Assembly (NCBI GenBank): GCA_004353515.1
Contig: SMNZ01000004.1
Coordinates: 503,243-567,242, forward strand
DNA: 64,000 nucleotides
Direction: 5' to 3'
Origin: Alteromonadaceae bacterium M269
Lineage (GTDB): Bacteria; Pseudomonadota; Gammaproteobacteria; Enterobacterales; Alteromonadaceae
Part shown: positions 41,427 through 50,911 of the stretch, piece by piece
Layout of the letters: the number at the start of each line of letters is the position of its first letter
Position numbering within the stretch: position 1 is the stretch's first letter
Notes under the pieces: generated by a model
What the model was told of the DNA's origin: nothing
The model's input: only the letters and a program-made list of their open reading frames with translations
Database searches by the model: none
Translations under genes and position numbers: made by a program

Positions 41427-43649
41427 ATGATTGAAGCTGGAAACATAGACCAAAAACTGCAACGTATTCATCAATTGCTTGAAGGTTACCCAACCTTGAT
41501 GGATGCCTATCAGCATTTGGAACCTTTAGTGCTACCGCTGTTTAAAGCTGCACGTATGAGTATTTTCCAGCGCAGAAGCCAACATCAGGACTTGGTCGCT
41601 CGTTTTAAAACAGGTAAAGAGACGCGGGAGATTAAAGTCCCTATTAGCCCACAGTCTATTGCGGGTTATGTTGCAATGAGCCAGCTTCCGCTCGTTATCA
41701 GCGATCCTTACGACGCACACGCACTGACTATGGTGCACCCCAGACTAAGATTTGCAGATAAGTTTGATAAATCGAGTGCCTTTGTAACACGTAATATTAT
41801 TTGCGTACCTATATTAAACGCCAATGTATTGATGGGCGTTATGCAGATCATCAATAAGGAAGGGGGAGACTTTTCCGATGATGATTTGGATTTAGCTAAA
41901 TCGGTAGCTGAAATCCTAGGTAATAAGTTCAGATATGAACTGGGAGGCACACAGCAACCTTTTCAATATCTGGTCCACCGTAATCTCATTTCAGATAAAG
42001 ATCTAAAAAACCTAACGGATTCAACACCAGACTACAAACAGCTCATCCAGAAATTAACCTCTGAACATCGCATTGCAGAGAAAGAGCTCGGACAAGCGAT
42101 ATCGGTTCACTATCAAGTACCGTTCTTGAGCTATGACCCGGACAAGTATCAGCTCTTCCAAGGCAACAGCAAACTCAACCTTTCGTATTTAAAACGAAAC
42201 CATGTTGCGGTTATTGCCGATGCAACGGAAAGCCCCATTCTATTAATGGCTGAACCTAACAATGCAGCTTTATTGATGGAAATTGAGAGTGCATTGGGTA
42301 TCGACGGTTATGAGATATGCGTTGCCTTACCTAACACTGTCTTACAGTACCTCGGTGAGAGCGGCGCCAGCAATGGCCCCGGAGAGATGGATGAGATCCT
42401 CGATGAAATCGGCGGCAGTGCAGAAGAGCTAGAAGACAATGCTGATGAAATGGCAGACGACGCGCCTGCTGTTGTACGTTTAGTTAGTCGTATATTGCAT
42501 GACGCTAAGCGCTTGAATGCTTCTGATATCCACGTTGATCCAGAAAAGAATGGACCAACACGCGTGAGAATGAGAATAGATGGTGTCTGCCGGGATACCA
42601 CGCAAGTTCCAGCCTCTCACCATAGTGCGGTTATTGCACGTATCAAAATTATGGCTAACCTGAATATCGCCGAAAAACGCGTACCTCAAGATGGTAAAAT
42701 TGCCGTTAAGATGTCCGGTCAACTGGTGGAAGTTCGTGTTGCAACCATACCAACGGTAGCAGGTGAAGGTGTAGTTATGCGGATTTTGGCTTCGGGCGGA
42801 GCCATGCCGTTAGACAAGATGAATTTAGCTGAGCGCAATCTGACATCTCTTAAAACGATGATCAAAAAGCCGCATGGTATTTTGCTGGTTGTAGGTCCAA
42901 CCGGTTCTGGTAAAACAACCACACTCCACGCAGTACTCGGTTTCTTAAACACACCCGATAAAAAAATATGGACCGCAGAGGATCCGGTAGAGATAACTCA
43001 AGCGGGATTACAACAAGTCCAGGTCAGCCCTAAAATAGGCTTTACTTTCGCCAATGCATTAAGAGCGTTCTTGCGTGCCGACCCCGATATTATTCTTATT
43101 GGTGAGATGCGTGATAAAGAGACCGCACATGCGGGTGTCGAAGCATCTCTGACCGGTCACTTGGTCTTATCAACATTGCACACCAACTCAGCACCAGAGA
43201 CTATTACCCGTTTATTAGATTTAGGGTTAGACCCAGTTAATTTCTCCGATGCCTGTGTCGGTATTCTTGCTCAGCGTCTTATCCGAACTATATGTAAAGA
43301 CTGCAAAGAAGCTTACAGAGCCAGTGACAAAGAAATAGCCTTCCTGCACCGTCAGTATGGTGAAGAATACTTTGACGAGCTCAATACCGGAGAGTCTATT
43401 ACGTTGTACCGTGGCAAAGGTTGTGATGCTTGTGGAGGTACAGGTTACAAAGGTCGAACTGGTGTTCACGAATTATTAGCGATGACACCTGAGCTTCGCT
43501 CTCTTATCTACAAAGAAGCTGCTGTTTCAGAGATGAAACAACAAGCCATGACAGATGGCATGAGAACCTTGATCCAAGATGGTATTTATAAAGTACTTAA
43601 AGGTGATACTGACATTAAGCAGCTACAAACTATATCAGGCGCTGAATAA
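41427..43649 (+). CDS. GAF-domain GspE/PilB-like ATPase
   Basis: A 740-aa secretion-type ATPase. It starts with a GAF domain (about 1-170, with IICVPILNANVLMGVMQIINKEGGDFSDDD), then an MshEN/GspE N-terminal domain (about 185-330, ELGQAISVHYQVPFLSYDP) and an acidic linker. The ATPase core has Walker A GPTGSGKTTT (about 490-499), Asp box LRADPDIILIGEMRD and His box STLHTNSAPETITRL. Four zinc cysteines (CKDC near 623, CDAC near 666) complete the GspE/PilB pattern. No pilin, prepilin peptidase or secretion gene is nearby. It may be an orphan motor or a nucleotide-sensing variant; the partner is unknown. Confidence 0.9.
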   Translation: MIEAGNIDQKLQRIHQLLEGYPTLMDAYQHLEPLVLPLFKAARMSIFQRRSQHQDLVARFKTGKETREIKVPISPQSIAGYVAMSQLPLVISDPYDAHALTMVHPRLRFADKFDKSSAFVTRNIICVPILNANVLMGVMQIINKEGGDFSDDDLDLAKSVAEILGNKFRYELGGTQQPFQYLVHRNLISDKDLKNLTDSTPDYKQLIQKLTSEHRIAEKELGQAISVHYQVPFLSYDPDKYQLFQGNSKLNLSYLKRNHVAVIADATESPILLMAEPNNAALLMEIESALGIDGYEICVALPNTVLQYLGESGASNGPGEMDEILDEIGGSAEELEDNADEMADDAPAVVRLVSRILHDAKRLNASDIHVDPEKNGPTRVRMRIDGVCRDTTQVPASHHSAVIARIKIMANLNIAEKRVPQDGKIAVKMSGQLVEVRVATIPTVAGEGVVMRILASGGAMPLDKMNLAERNLTSLKTMIKKPHGILLVVGPTGSGKTTTLHAVLGFLNTPDKKIWTAEDPVEITQAGLQQVQVSPKIGFTFANALRAFLRADPDIILIGEMRDKETAHAGVEASLTGHLVLSTLHTNSAPETITRLLDLGLDPVNFSDACVGILAQRLIRTICKDCKEAYRASDKEIAFLHRQYGEEYFDELNTGESITLYRGKGCDACGGTGYKGRTGVHELLAMTPELRSLIYKEAAVSEMKQQAMTDGMRTLIQDGIYKVLKGDTDIKQLQTISGAE

Positions 43650-43853
43650 CCTCTCAATAGATCAACTTTTAAGATGAAATTGTAATAATTTCATTAATAT
43701 TAGTGACTTATAGAACCGTTATCATGCCTCCGTTCGATGTATATTTATACGACTATTGGTGTATATACAAAGATATTGAATTCATTAAAGATGTCATCCT
43801 GCATTCATAATGGGCGACATTTTTCTCGTTCAGACTTATAAAGGCGCTGTTGC

Positions 43854-45818
43854 ATGACAACTATTCTTTCGCAGTACTTGTCCAAGTTTATTCTTCTTCC
43901 CGGTATGCTCCTGATTTTAATCGTCGCGATTGAGACAGTTGGTGCATATAAAGGGATAAGACAAGCATCCGACATTGAGCGAAATGCGATGTTAGTGGAA
44001 CAGAGCAGTAATCTTGTACATGAGCTGCAGAAAGAACGAGGTATGTCTGCTGGCTACCTGGGTTCAAATGGCCAAAGTTTTAAATCGGAGCTTCCGAAGC
44101 AACGCCAACTTACAGACAATAATATTGCAGGCCTTAGAAGTAAGCTCAGAGAAAACGACTACGACGAATCTATCGTAAGACCTATCAACCAACTACTCCA
44201 GGGGCTTTCAAATATCGCTTCTATTCGATCTCGTGTTGATGCTCTGGATATTCCGCTAGGTGAAGCGTTGAGCTTCTACACAGGCAACAATAGGCTGTCT
44301 CTAGATATGACAGCTGAAATCAACCAAACCATCAGCAACGCAGCCGTCAGTGGTCAATTCGCTACTTTGTATAACTTCGCCTACGGAAAAGAACAAGCGG
44401 GCATAGAAAGAGCCGTGCTGAGTAATGCATTTGCACGAGGCAGCTTTACTCCGGATTTATACCGTCGCTTTATCGCTCTAACCACCAAGCAGCAATCCTA
44501 CTTCAAAGCGGCACTATCATCTGCTAACAGTGAATTTAAACCGACTATTACAGCACTACTCAATTCTAACGAACAAAAGAATGTTCAAGATTATCGCGAT
44601 AGAGCTAACAACTCTGAGGATGGCCTGAATGATTCAGCGACTGAATGGTTCAGCGCAGCAACCGCAAGAATTAATAAACTGAAGAAGACCGAGGAGCTTT
44701 TAATTGCCCAAATCGTTAAACAATCCTCTTCCAATGCTTCCGCTGCGCTAACAACAATTGTGGTAGAGGTTATCGTCCTTCTTATTGCAGTGCTGATCAC
44801 TTATTTACTCTCACACACCATACAAACACGCAGGAAGCAGGCGCTTGAAATTGGGCGAGTAATGTCTGAAGTCTCTAGTCACCGTGACCTAACCCAGACA
44901 ATAGAAAAGATCAGTCACGATGATTTAGGCGATATTGCCGATAAACTCAATCATACGTTCAAACAACTAAAAGAAGACTTGGTCACATTCCAAGATTACG
45001 CAGGACAGGTGGCATCAGCCAGTATGGAATCAACCGTTGCGCTTGAACAAAGTCAGAATAATCTCCGAAGTCAGCAAAATGACATCGGTGCTATCGTTAG
45101 CGCAACCGAACAGATGAAGGACAGCGTGATAAAAGTCAGTGAAGATATGACGACAGGCGCGACACAAGTTGAAACTGCGGTTAAAGAAACAGAAGAAGGT
45201 AATGTAGCGGTTCATGAAGCCGTGAGTGGCATCGGAGAGCTTGCAACAGAAGTGACCTCTCTCAGCGGTACCATAGGTAATCTTAACGAGCGTGTAGAAA
45301 ACATTTTAGGCATGGTTGATGTGATTCAATCTGTTGCTGAACAAACGAATTTATTGGCTCTTAACGCAGCCATTGAAGCTGCGAGAGCTGGCGAGCAAGG
45401 AAGAGGCTTTGCCGTTGTTGCTGACGAAGTGCGAACACTCGCCAAAAGAACTCAAAAGTCGACAGAAGAAATCTCAACTATAGTAGATAAGCTTCAAGAG
45501 GGTTCAAATGAAGCATTCTCTGTCATCGACAAAGGGATTGTTAAAGCCAACGATGCCGTGGCGAAAGCGAACAACATAGATTCTGTCTTAGTGAATATCG
45601 TCAACAGTATGAAAAAGGTCGACGAAGTTACTCATTCAGTCGCCAAGGCAACATCTGAGCAAGCCAAGGTCATCGAAGACATTAGCAGCAATATCTACAA
45701 CATCAACGTGCAAGCAAACGAGACAGTGGTTGGCGCTGGTCAAATAGCTGCAGCTTCAAATCAAGTTGCTAAGATTGCAGCTGATATGCAGCAACGAATC
45801 GCAACTTACAAAGTTTGA
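43854..45818 (+). CDS. Methyl-accepting chemotaxis protein with NIT sensor domain
   Basis: A 654-aa chemoreceptor. The first membrane helix ([18 protein letters not shown]) is followed by a periplasmic NIT domain (about 48-295, [15 protein letters not shown] and [18 protein letters not shown] are its usual sequences). A second helix ([21 protein letters not shown]), HAMP and the methyl-accepting signalling domain follow. The hairpin tip [38 protein letters not shown] binds CheA/CheW. NIT domains bind nitrate or nitrite in known cases, which makes nitrate a candidate ligand here. No che gene is adjacent. Confidence 0.92.
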   Translation: MTTILSQYLSKFILLPGMLLILIVAIETVGAYKGIRQASDIERNAMLVEQSSNLVHELQKERGMSAGYLGSNGQSFKSELPKQRQLTDNNIAGLRSKLRENDYDESIVRPINQLLQGLSNIASIRSRVDALDIPLGEALSFYTGNNRLSLDMTAEINQTISNAAVSGQFATLYNFAYGKEQAGIERAVLSNAFARGSFTPDLYRRFIALTTKQQSYFKAALSSANSEFKPTITALLNSNEQKNVQDYRDRANNSEDGLNDSATEWFSAATARINKLKKTEELLIAQIVKQSSSNASAALTTIVVEVIVLLIAVLITYLLSHTIQTRRKQALEIGRVMSEVSSHRDLTQTIEKISHDDLGDIADKLNHTFKQLKEDLVTFQDYAGQVASASMESTVALEQSQNNLRSQQNDIGAIVSATEQMKDSVIKVSEDMTTGATQVETAVKETEEGNVAVHEAVSGIGELATEVTSLSGTIGNLNERVENILGMVDVIQSVAEQTNLLALNAAIEAARAGEQGRGFAVVADEVRTLAKRTQKSTEEISTIVDKLQEGSNEAFSVIDKGIVKANDAVAKANNIDSVLVNIVNSMKKVDEVTHSVAKATSEQAKVIEDISSNIYNINVQANETVVGAGQIAAASNQVAKIAADMQQRIATYKV

Positions 45819-45912
45819 TACACTTCACAACTAACGACTTTAGCCCGAGACATGGTGATCTCATACAACTTGGCTTATAGTTTTTGAACACTATTAGCAC
45901 AGGCGATCACTT

Positions 45913-46248
45913 ATGGAGCTGGGTACATTTTCAGTTAGCCTTACGGTTAAAGATATTGCTAAATCAAAAGTATTCTACGAAGTGCTGGGATTTGAAGCTT
46001 ATGAAGGCTGCGGCTCTGTAGAAGACAAATGGCTTATCATGAAAAAAGAGCAATGCATCATCGGCTTGTTCGAAGGCATGTTTGATAACAATATCATGAC
46101 CTTTAACCCACCTGACGCACGTACAATAGAAAAGCATCTCTTAGCTAACGGCATCGAAATAGACACCCAAACGGCCGGTGATGATGGTCCTGCGCATTGC
46201 ATACTCAAAGATCCTGACGGCAACGTCATCATGTTTGATCAACACTAA
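45913..46248 (+). CDS. VOC-superfamily (glyoxalase-like) protein
   Basis: A 111-aa single-domain VOC protein made of paired beta-alpha-beta-beta-beta modules (FSVSLTVKDIAKSKVFYEVLGFE; HCILKDPDGNVIMFD). The DPDGN turn is the family hallmark. Metal ligands typical of glyoxalase I are incomplete: the first position is Ser rather than His. It may bind a small molecule rather than catalyse. No neighbour identifies a substrate. Confidence 0.85.
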   Translation: MELGTFSVSLTVKDIAKSKVFYEVLGFEAYEGCGSVEDKWLIMKKEQCIIGLFEGMFDNNIMTFNPPDARTIEKHLLANGIEIDTQTAGDDGPAHCILKDPDGNVIMFDQH

Positions 46249-46328
46249 AACTAAATAACATTGGCCCCTGTTTAAAGCGCACTGCAGAGGCCAACACATC
46301 AATAAAAACAAAAAAACTAGGAACTTAT

Positions 46329-47171
46329 ATGCTGTCGAAAATTCGTTTTTTCAGTTTGATAACTTTATTTATGATGAGTTCGAACTCATGGGCACATGAT
46401 AACCATGGAGGCGAAGCAACTTATCTAGCCAATGAAGGGGTGATGATTTCGTCTGCTGGACATAAAATCCTGTTTGATCCCTTCTTTCATAACGACTACA
46501 ACAACTATCAACTTGTCCCTGAAGACATCGTTAAAGCATTGATGGCGAACCAAGCACCTTATAACGATATTGATGCCGTCTTTATCAGCCATGCTCACGG
46601 CGACCACTTCGCCGCAGACGATATGGTGAAGTACATGGGGCTCAACAAGTCTGTCAAACTAATTGCACCCGACCAAGCAATAGAGGCTATGACTAAGCTT
46701 GAGGGTTACGAGGCAATCAAGAACCGAATTACCTCAATTCAATTAGAATACAAAGACGCACCTCAAACGTTCGAGGTTGATGGTTTATCTATTGATGCAC
46801 TTAGAATTCCTCATGCGGGTTGGCCTGGAAGAGCAGATGTTAGCAATATCGTTTACCGAGTAGTGCTCACATCCGACGATCCCAAGAATCCAAGTGATAC
46901 CGTCATTCATATGGGAGATGCCGATCCTAATGATGAGCATTTTAGACCATACAAAGAATTATGGATGGCAAAGAAGACTCAAGTTGCCTTCCCTCCCTTC
47001 TGGTTTTTCCTGTCAGCAGAAGGACGAGATATCCTCGATACCAGAATTAATACAGAAAAAAGTGTCGGCGTGCACGTGCCGGTTAACGTTCCTCAGAATT
47101 TAAAAGATACTGGCAAAGATTATTTCTCCAAACCGGGTGAAACGAGAGCTTTAAAAACAGAACAAAACTAA
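46329..47171 (+). CDS. Secreted metallo-beta-lactamase-fold hydrolase
   Basis: A 280-aa periplasmic protein with a signal peptide (about 1-22, ...SNSWA) and an MBL fold of the UlaG/YtnP-like kind. The metal motif HAHGDH lies at about 87-92, with further His residues in RIPHAGWPG, VIHMGDADPND and VHVPVNVP. The LANEGVMISSAGHKILFDPFF opening is common to this group. It is not a class B beta-lactamase by sequence character; a lactonase or phosphodiester hydrolase is possible. The gene is followed by a short hairpin. Confidence 0.82.
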   Translation: MLSKIRFFSLITLFMMSSNSWAHDNHGGEATYLANEGVMISSAGHKILFDPFFHNDYNNYQLVPEDIVKALMANQAPYNDIDAVFISHAHGDHFAADDMVKYMGLNKSVKLIAPDQAIEAMTKLEGYEAIKNRITSIQLEYKDAPQTFEVDGLSIDALRIPHAGWPGRADVSNIVYRVVLTSDDPKNPSDTVIHMGDADPNDEHFRPYKELWMAKKTQVAFPPFWFFLSAEGRDILDTRINTEKSVGVHVPVNVPQNLKDTGKDYFSKPGETRALKTEQN

Positions 47172-47176
47172 TAAAA

Positions 47177-47203
47177 AAGAGGCTGATGAAGCCTCTTATT
47201 ATA
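47177..47203. terminator. Terminator after the MBL-fold gene
   Basis: The stem AAGAGGCT/AGCCTCTT (47177-47184, 47190-47197) has a 5-nt loop. An A run on its left side makes it usable by transcripts from the right as well. Confidence 0.5.
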
Positions 47204-47323
47204 GAAAGATAAGCCGCATGAATTTGCGGCCTCTGTTTATGAAAGTAAGCCTGAAGCGACTCTTTTAAAGCAAGCCGTCACGCCTTTTCGTTTCACAATA
47301 AGCCTACGCTCATCTTTTCGGAG

Positions 47324-47779
47324 CTAAATAACCTCTTTCACATGAAAAACCCCAACTTCGGTTTTGATAACCTCAACCAGAGTACCAGCAGCCAGTTCAG
47401 AATCACTCGTCAGTTTCCAATCAATACCTGAATATCGATACACAGGATTTACCGTTCTAGATACATCATCTGTGAGTACAAATTCGTGTCCTATTAAGTC
47501 ATTTTTGGCTGGCGTATCATCTACTTTTTGCTGCATATTCTTCAGCGGTTTCCATAAAACAGCCGCTGAAACTAGAGCAATAATACCAACCAGTAAAACG
47601 GCATTAACCATGGATTCAGGCACTAATCCCAAGAAAAATATAACACCACTTAAAACAGCCGCAAGACCAATAAAAAACAAAATAAAAGTAGAGAAACCTA
47701 AAACGCCTATCTCAATAGCTAATAGCGCCAGGCCCACTATAAATAAGACCTCGACGAGATGTTGATTTATCCAACTCAT
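47324..47779 (-). CDS. NfeD-like membrane protein
   Basis: A 151-aa protein with three or four membrane helices (VEVLFIVGLALLAIEIGVLGF, TFILFFIGLAAVLSGVIFFLGL, AVLLVGIIALVSAAVLW) and a C-terminal OB-fold NfeD domain (LIGHEFVLTDDVSRTVNPVYRYSGIDWKLTSD). NfeD proteins partner SPFH proteins in membrane microdomains. Its start overlaps the SPFH stop by 4 nt (ATGA), so the two are translated together. Confidence 0.88.
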   Translation of the reverse strand: MSWINQHLVEVLFIVGLALLAIEIGVLGFSTFILFFIGLAAVLSGVIFFLGLVPESMVNAVLLVGIIALVSAAVLWKPLKNMQQKVDDTPAKNDLIGHEFVLTDDVSRTVNPVYRYSGIDWKLTSDSELAAGTLVEVIKTEVGVFHVKEVI

Positions 47780-48723
47780 GATTTAGCCTTATTCAAACTG
47801 TTGATGATAGTAGTCGCTTGAGCCACGATTGATGAAGCTTCAGTCGAGGCATCAGGTAGCAAAACAACGGACGATTCTTTCGCAATGGCTGTTTTTGCCT
47901 CTATCGCTTTGGTGGCGAGATCCAATTGAATGGCTTTTTGTCCCTCTTCGGTATTTGCCGCTTCACCAACTTTACGCAGAGCTTCTGCCTGTGCTTCAGC
48001 AACAGCAACAATAGCTTTAGCTTCACCTTCTGCACGCAATACTTGTTCTTCCTTCTCGGCCTCTGCTGCTAATACTACAGATGCCTTTTCACCTTCTGCA
48101 CGGTTAATCGCTGCTTGTCTGTCACCTTCAGATTCTAATATTTGTGCGCGCTTTACACGTTCAGCTTTCATTTGCGCTTCCATAGCTTCCATCACGGAAT
48201 GCGGAGGCACGATATCTTTGATCTCATAACGCAGCACCTGAATTCCCCAAGGACCGGCGGCATCGTTAATTGCAGAAACAATATTGGTATTCAGTAAATC
48301 ACGCTCTTCGAACGTTTTATCAAGCTCCATCTTACCCAGCTCAGAACGCATTGTAGTCTGCGCTAGTTGCGTCACAGCAAAGACATAGTCATCAACACCA
48401 TAAGTTGCCTTATAAGCATCAAGCACCCTGAAATACAAAACACCATCAACAGACAAGGAAATATTATCCTTGGTAATAGCACTTTGTTCAGGCACATCAA
48501 CAGCTTGCTCTTTTAAAGACCGGTTAGCAGATACAGAATCGATGAACGGGAAAATGAAATTAAGACCGGCTTCCTTGGTAGACTGGAATTTACCGAAACG
48601 TTCTATGACAAAGGCTCGATTTTGAGGAACAAACTTTATGGATGATTTCAGCAGTACAATAACGAAAATCAACAAAAACGTCTGTACAGTCAAGATATAG
48701 TCGTAAACAAACTCCACTGGCAC
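47776..48723 (-). CDS. SPFH/band-7 protein (QmcA/stomatin-like)
   Basis: A 315-aa membrane-anchored SPFH protein. One N-terminal helix (YILTVQTFLLIFVIVLL) is followed by FVPQNRAFVIERFGKFQSTKEAGLNFIFPFIDSV, the band-7 core, and an Ala/Glu-rich coiled coil (about 195-260, RAEGEKASVVLAAEAEKEEQVLRAEG). It forms large membrane scaffolds, with the NfeD partner downstream. Initiation is at a GTG: 48723, or 48717, which sits at the better distance from AGGAG. Confidence 0.92.
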   Translation of the reverse strand: MPVEFVYDYILTVQTFLLIFVIVLLKSSIKFVPQNRAFVIERFGKFQSTKEAGLNFIFPFIDSVSANRSLKEQAVDVPEQSAITKDNISLSVDGVLYFRVLDAYKATYGVDDYVFAVTQLAQTTMRSELGKMELDKTFEERDLLNTNIVSAINDAAGPWGIQVLRYEIKDIVPPHSVMEAMEAQMKAERVKRAQILESEGDRQAAINRAEGEKASVVLAAEAEKEEQVLRAEGEAKAIVAVAEAQAEALRKVGEAANTEEGQKAIQLDLATKAIEAKTAIAKESSVVLLPDASTEASSIVAQATTIINSLNKAKS

Positions 48724-48808
48724 TTCTCCTTTTATTTATTCTGTTTCATCCTACAACATAGCATGCCAATAGCCCACTTGATTTATGTCCAGTATCAATT
48801 ACTGGCGA

Positions 48809-49288
48809 TTACTTCCAACCCAATGTGTCTTCGAAATCCTGATCCAGTTGTTTTGCGAAATCTTTGGCTTTAACAACGACTGATTCCAATAACTTGTCTT
48901 CCTCTGTTTCAGGAACAAACTTGGGAACCTCAACCGCATAACCCGCCTCATCAACGGCAATAAAAGTGATAAAGCAACGGTTAGTGACCACTTTGGCATC
49001 GTCTTTTGGATCACCCGAGCGAACAACAACATAGATATGCATACTCGTTTTTCCTGTATGCACAATCCTCGCTGTCAGTTTAACGAGTTGGCCGACTAGA
49101 ATTGGTCGAATAAATCGAATGGCATTAGCTGATACCGTAATGCAATAGCGTTTACTCCACTGCGCAGCACATGCATAAGATGCTTGGTCAATCCACTTCA
49201 TAACCATGCCACCATGTACCTTACCGCCAAAATTTACATCCGTTGGTTCTGCCAAAAATCGAAAATCAATGCTGCCGTTATCGCTCAT
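48809..49288 (-). CDS. Acyl-CoA thioesterase (hotdog fold)
   Basis: A 159-aa thioesterase of the YciA/ACOT7-type hotdog family. DVNFGGKVHGGMVMKWIDQASYACAAQWS contains the family's conserved Asn-x-x-Gly...His-Gly-Gly-x...Asp pattern. Later come VSANAIRFIRPILVGQLVKLTARIVHTGKTSMHIYV and a long acidic tail. It should cleave acyl-CoA to free acid and CoA. It is divergent from the permease pair across a 310-bp gap. Confidence 0.9.
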   Translation of the reverse strand: MSDNGSIDFRFLAEPTDVNFGGKVHGGMVMKWIDQASYACAAQWSKRYCITVSANAIRFIRPILVGQLVKLTARIVHTGKTSMHIYVVVRSGDPKDDAKVVTNRCFITFIAVDEAGYAVEVPKFVPETEEDKLLESVVVKAKDFAKQLDQDFEDTLGWK

Positions 49289-49598
49289 AACCGCTTCTCA
49301 ATCTCTTTATTCACCCTCAATAACTATAGAAGATGAACACTATTTGCTCCTCTTTTTGTAAATGAGAACTCATCACCGATTCTGTAAATAATCGTTACCT
49401 CACCAAGACAGGATATGCCAAACAATTTCATTTTCTCAGTAGACACATCGGTGTACATATTTTACCCTAGCAATATGACACTAATATATAACAGCCTATT
49501 CTTTTCCATACGCAATACGGAAGTTATTACAACTAAATGGAAGGCTTTCATCGAACCTATATCGTTAAATCAGCGCAAGAACGAGCAAGCTAAAAGCA
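49289..49598. other. 310-bp divergent intergenic region
   Basis: The gap lies between the thioesterase and the permease genes. A 63-codon frame (49415-49606) overlaps the permease start, but it lacks good codon character and family likeness. No hairpin or sigma-54 motif is visible. Confidence 0.35.
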
Positions 49599-50903
49599 AT
49601 GCTTAATTACTATTTCACGCTTGCATGGAGGAGCATTCATAACCAAAGAGGGTTGAGCTTTCTGATCTCATCAACATTGGGACTCGGTATCGCTGCATGC
49701 ACTATTACTTTTGCGTTGATTTATTTGATGTCATCAGATCCTGTGCCAGGGAAAAGTGACCGTATATTCAGAGTGCAAATGGATAACTGGTCTCCAAACG
49801 CAGCTGCAATAGCGCCAGACTTACCTCCAGAAGAAGTCTCCTGGAGAGACGCTAACAATATAGTCGATGCGCACAAAGCAAAATATCAATCCGCAAGCGC
49901 TATTACTTGGGGCATGGTGACACCACAAGAAGACAATATTACTCCCTTCCTTGGTCTTGTTAGGGTAACTAACGGTGAGTTCTTCCCGATGTTCCGACTT
50001 CCGTTTTTGTATGGGGAAGCGTGGGACAATTACGCAGCGAATGAAGCCGAATATGTTGTTGTACTTAGCAAAGAAACAAATGACAAACTCTTTCAAGGCG
50101 AGAATTCAGTTGGTCGCACAGTTCCCATGTTGGGTAGCCTTTTCACTGTCGTTGGCGTTCTAGATGAATGGCACCCTACGCCGAAGTTTTACGATTTGTC
50201 CTATGGCGCTTTTTACAAAGTGGAGGATATGTATATTCCTCTCGGGCTAAAACCAACATTAGAACTACCACACGGTGGTGTTTACAACTGTTGGGAGACT
50301 GATTTAGACGACGGCTATCAAACATTCTTCAGCTCTGAATGCACAAACTTTCAGCTTTGGGTAGAGCTAGAAGATAATCAGGATATTACCGAATACAGTC
50401 AATACATCGACACCTACGTTCAACAGCAAAAAGCCTTAGGTCGATTCCCAAGGCCTATGAACAATCAGCTATTCGATTTACCTCAATGGTTACAATACAA
50501 AAACGTTGTAGGAAACGATATCTACCTATTTTTCTGGCTGTCTTTCCTGTTTTTACTGGTTTGCCTCTTTAACGCAGCAAGCTTGCTCAGCACCAGCTTT
50601 ATCAACAAAACAAAGGAAGTCGCCGTGAGGAGAGCTCTCGGCGCTAGCCAAGAAAACATGCTGTCGCAGTTTTTTATAGAAACACTTATTTTAGGTGTGA
50701 TGGGTGGCATAGTAGGACTATTGCTAAGCGTTGTCGGGTTAGAAGGCATTAAATTACTTTACCCTAGATATGCGCCATTAATTCATTTAGACGTTACCCT
50801 AATCTCCTTCACTTTCTTCTTAAGCTTAGTTTCAAGTGCCATTGCTGGCACTATACCTATGTTTAAGGTCTGTAACCTTCCACCAGCACAGCAGCTTAAG
50901 TAG
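49599..50903 (+). CDS. FtsX/MacB-type ABC permease, subunit A
   Basis: A 434-aa permease with one FtsX membrane domain and a MacB-type periplasmic core. The N-terminal helix is GLSFLISSTLGLGIAACTITFALIYLM; the core (about 55-280) carries RVQMDNWSPNAA. Three C-terminal helices include KEVAVRRALGASQENMLSQFFIETLILGV, the hallmark of the class. The second permease gene follows 8 bp later. No ATPase is encoded next to them. The start at ATG 49599 has no strong ribosome-binding site. Confidence 0.87.
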   Translation: MLNYYFTLAWRSIHNQRGLSFLISSTLGLGIAACTITFALIYLMSSDPVPGKSDRIFRVQMDNWSPNAAAIAPDLPPEEVSWRDANNIVDAHKAKYQSASAITWGMVTPQEDNITPFLGLVRVTNGEFFPMFRLPFLYGEAWDNYAANEAEYVVVLSKETNDKLFQGENSVGRTVPMLGSLFTVVGVLDEWHPTPKFYDLSYGAFYKVEDMYIPLGLKPTLELPHGGVYNCWETDLDDGYQTFFSSECTNFQLWVELEDNQDITEYSQYIDTYVQQQKALGRFPRPMNNQLFDLPQWLQYKNVVGNDIYLFFWLSFLFLLVCLFNAASLLSTSFINKTKEVAVRRALGASQENMLSQFFIETLILGVMGGIVGLLLSVVGLEGIKLLYPRYAPLIHLDVTLISFTFFLSLVSSAIAGTIPMFKVCNLPPAQQLK

Positions 50904-50911
50904 GAAAGAAT

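Noticed and set aside
43674..43694. ATGAAATT/AATTTCAT inverted repeat after the GAF-ATPase gene
   Set aside because: The stem has no GC core and no following T run, so a terminator is not supported; kept only as an observation.
46329..47171. Beta-lactamase resistance gene
   Set aside because: The HAHGDH protein has the MBL fold, but its opening and spacing resemble UlaG/YtnP-like hydrolases, not class B beta-lactamases.
49415..49606. 63-codon frame overlapping the permease start
   Set aside because: No recognised family, weak start context and ordinary AT-rich composition; translational coupling is possible but unsupported.
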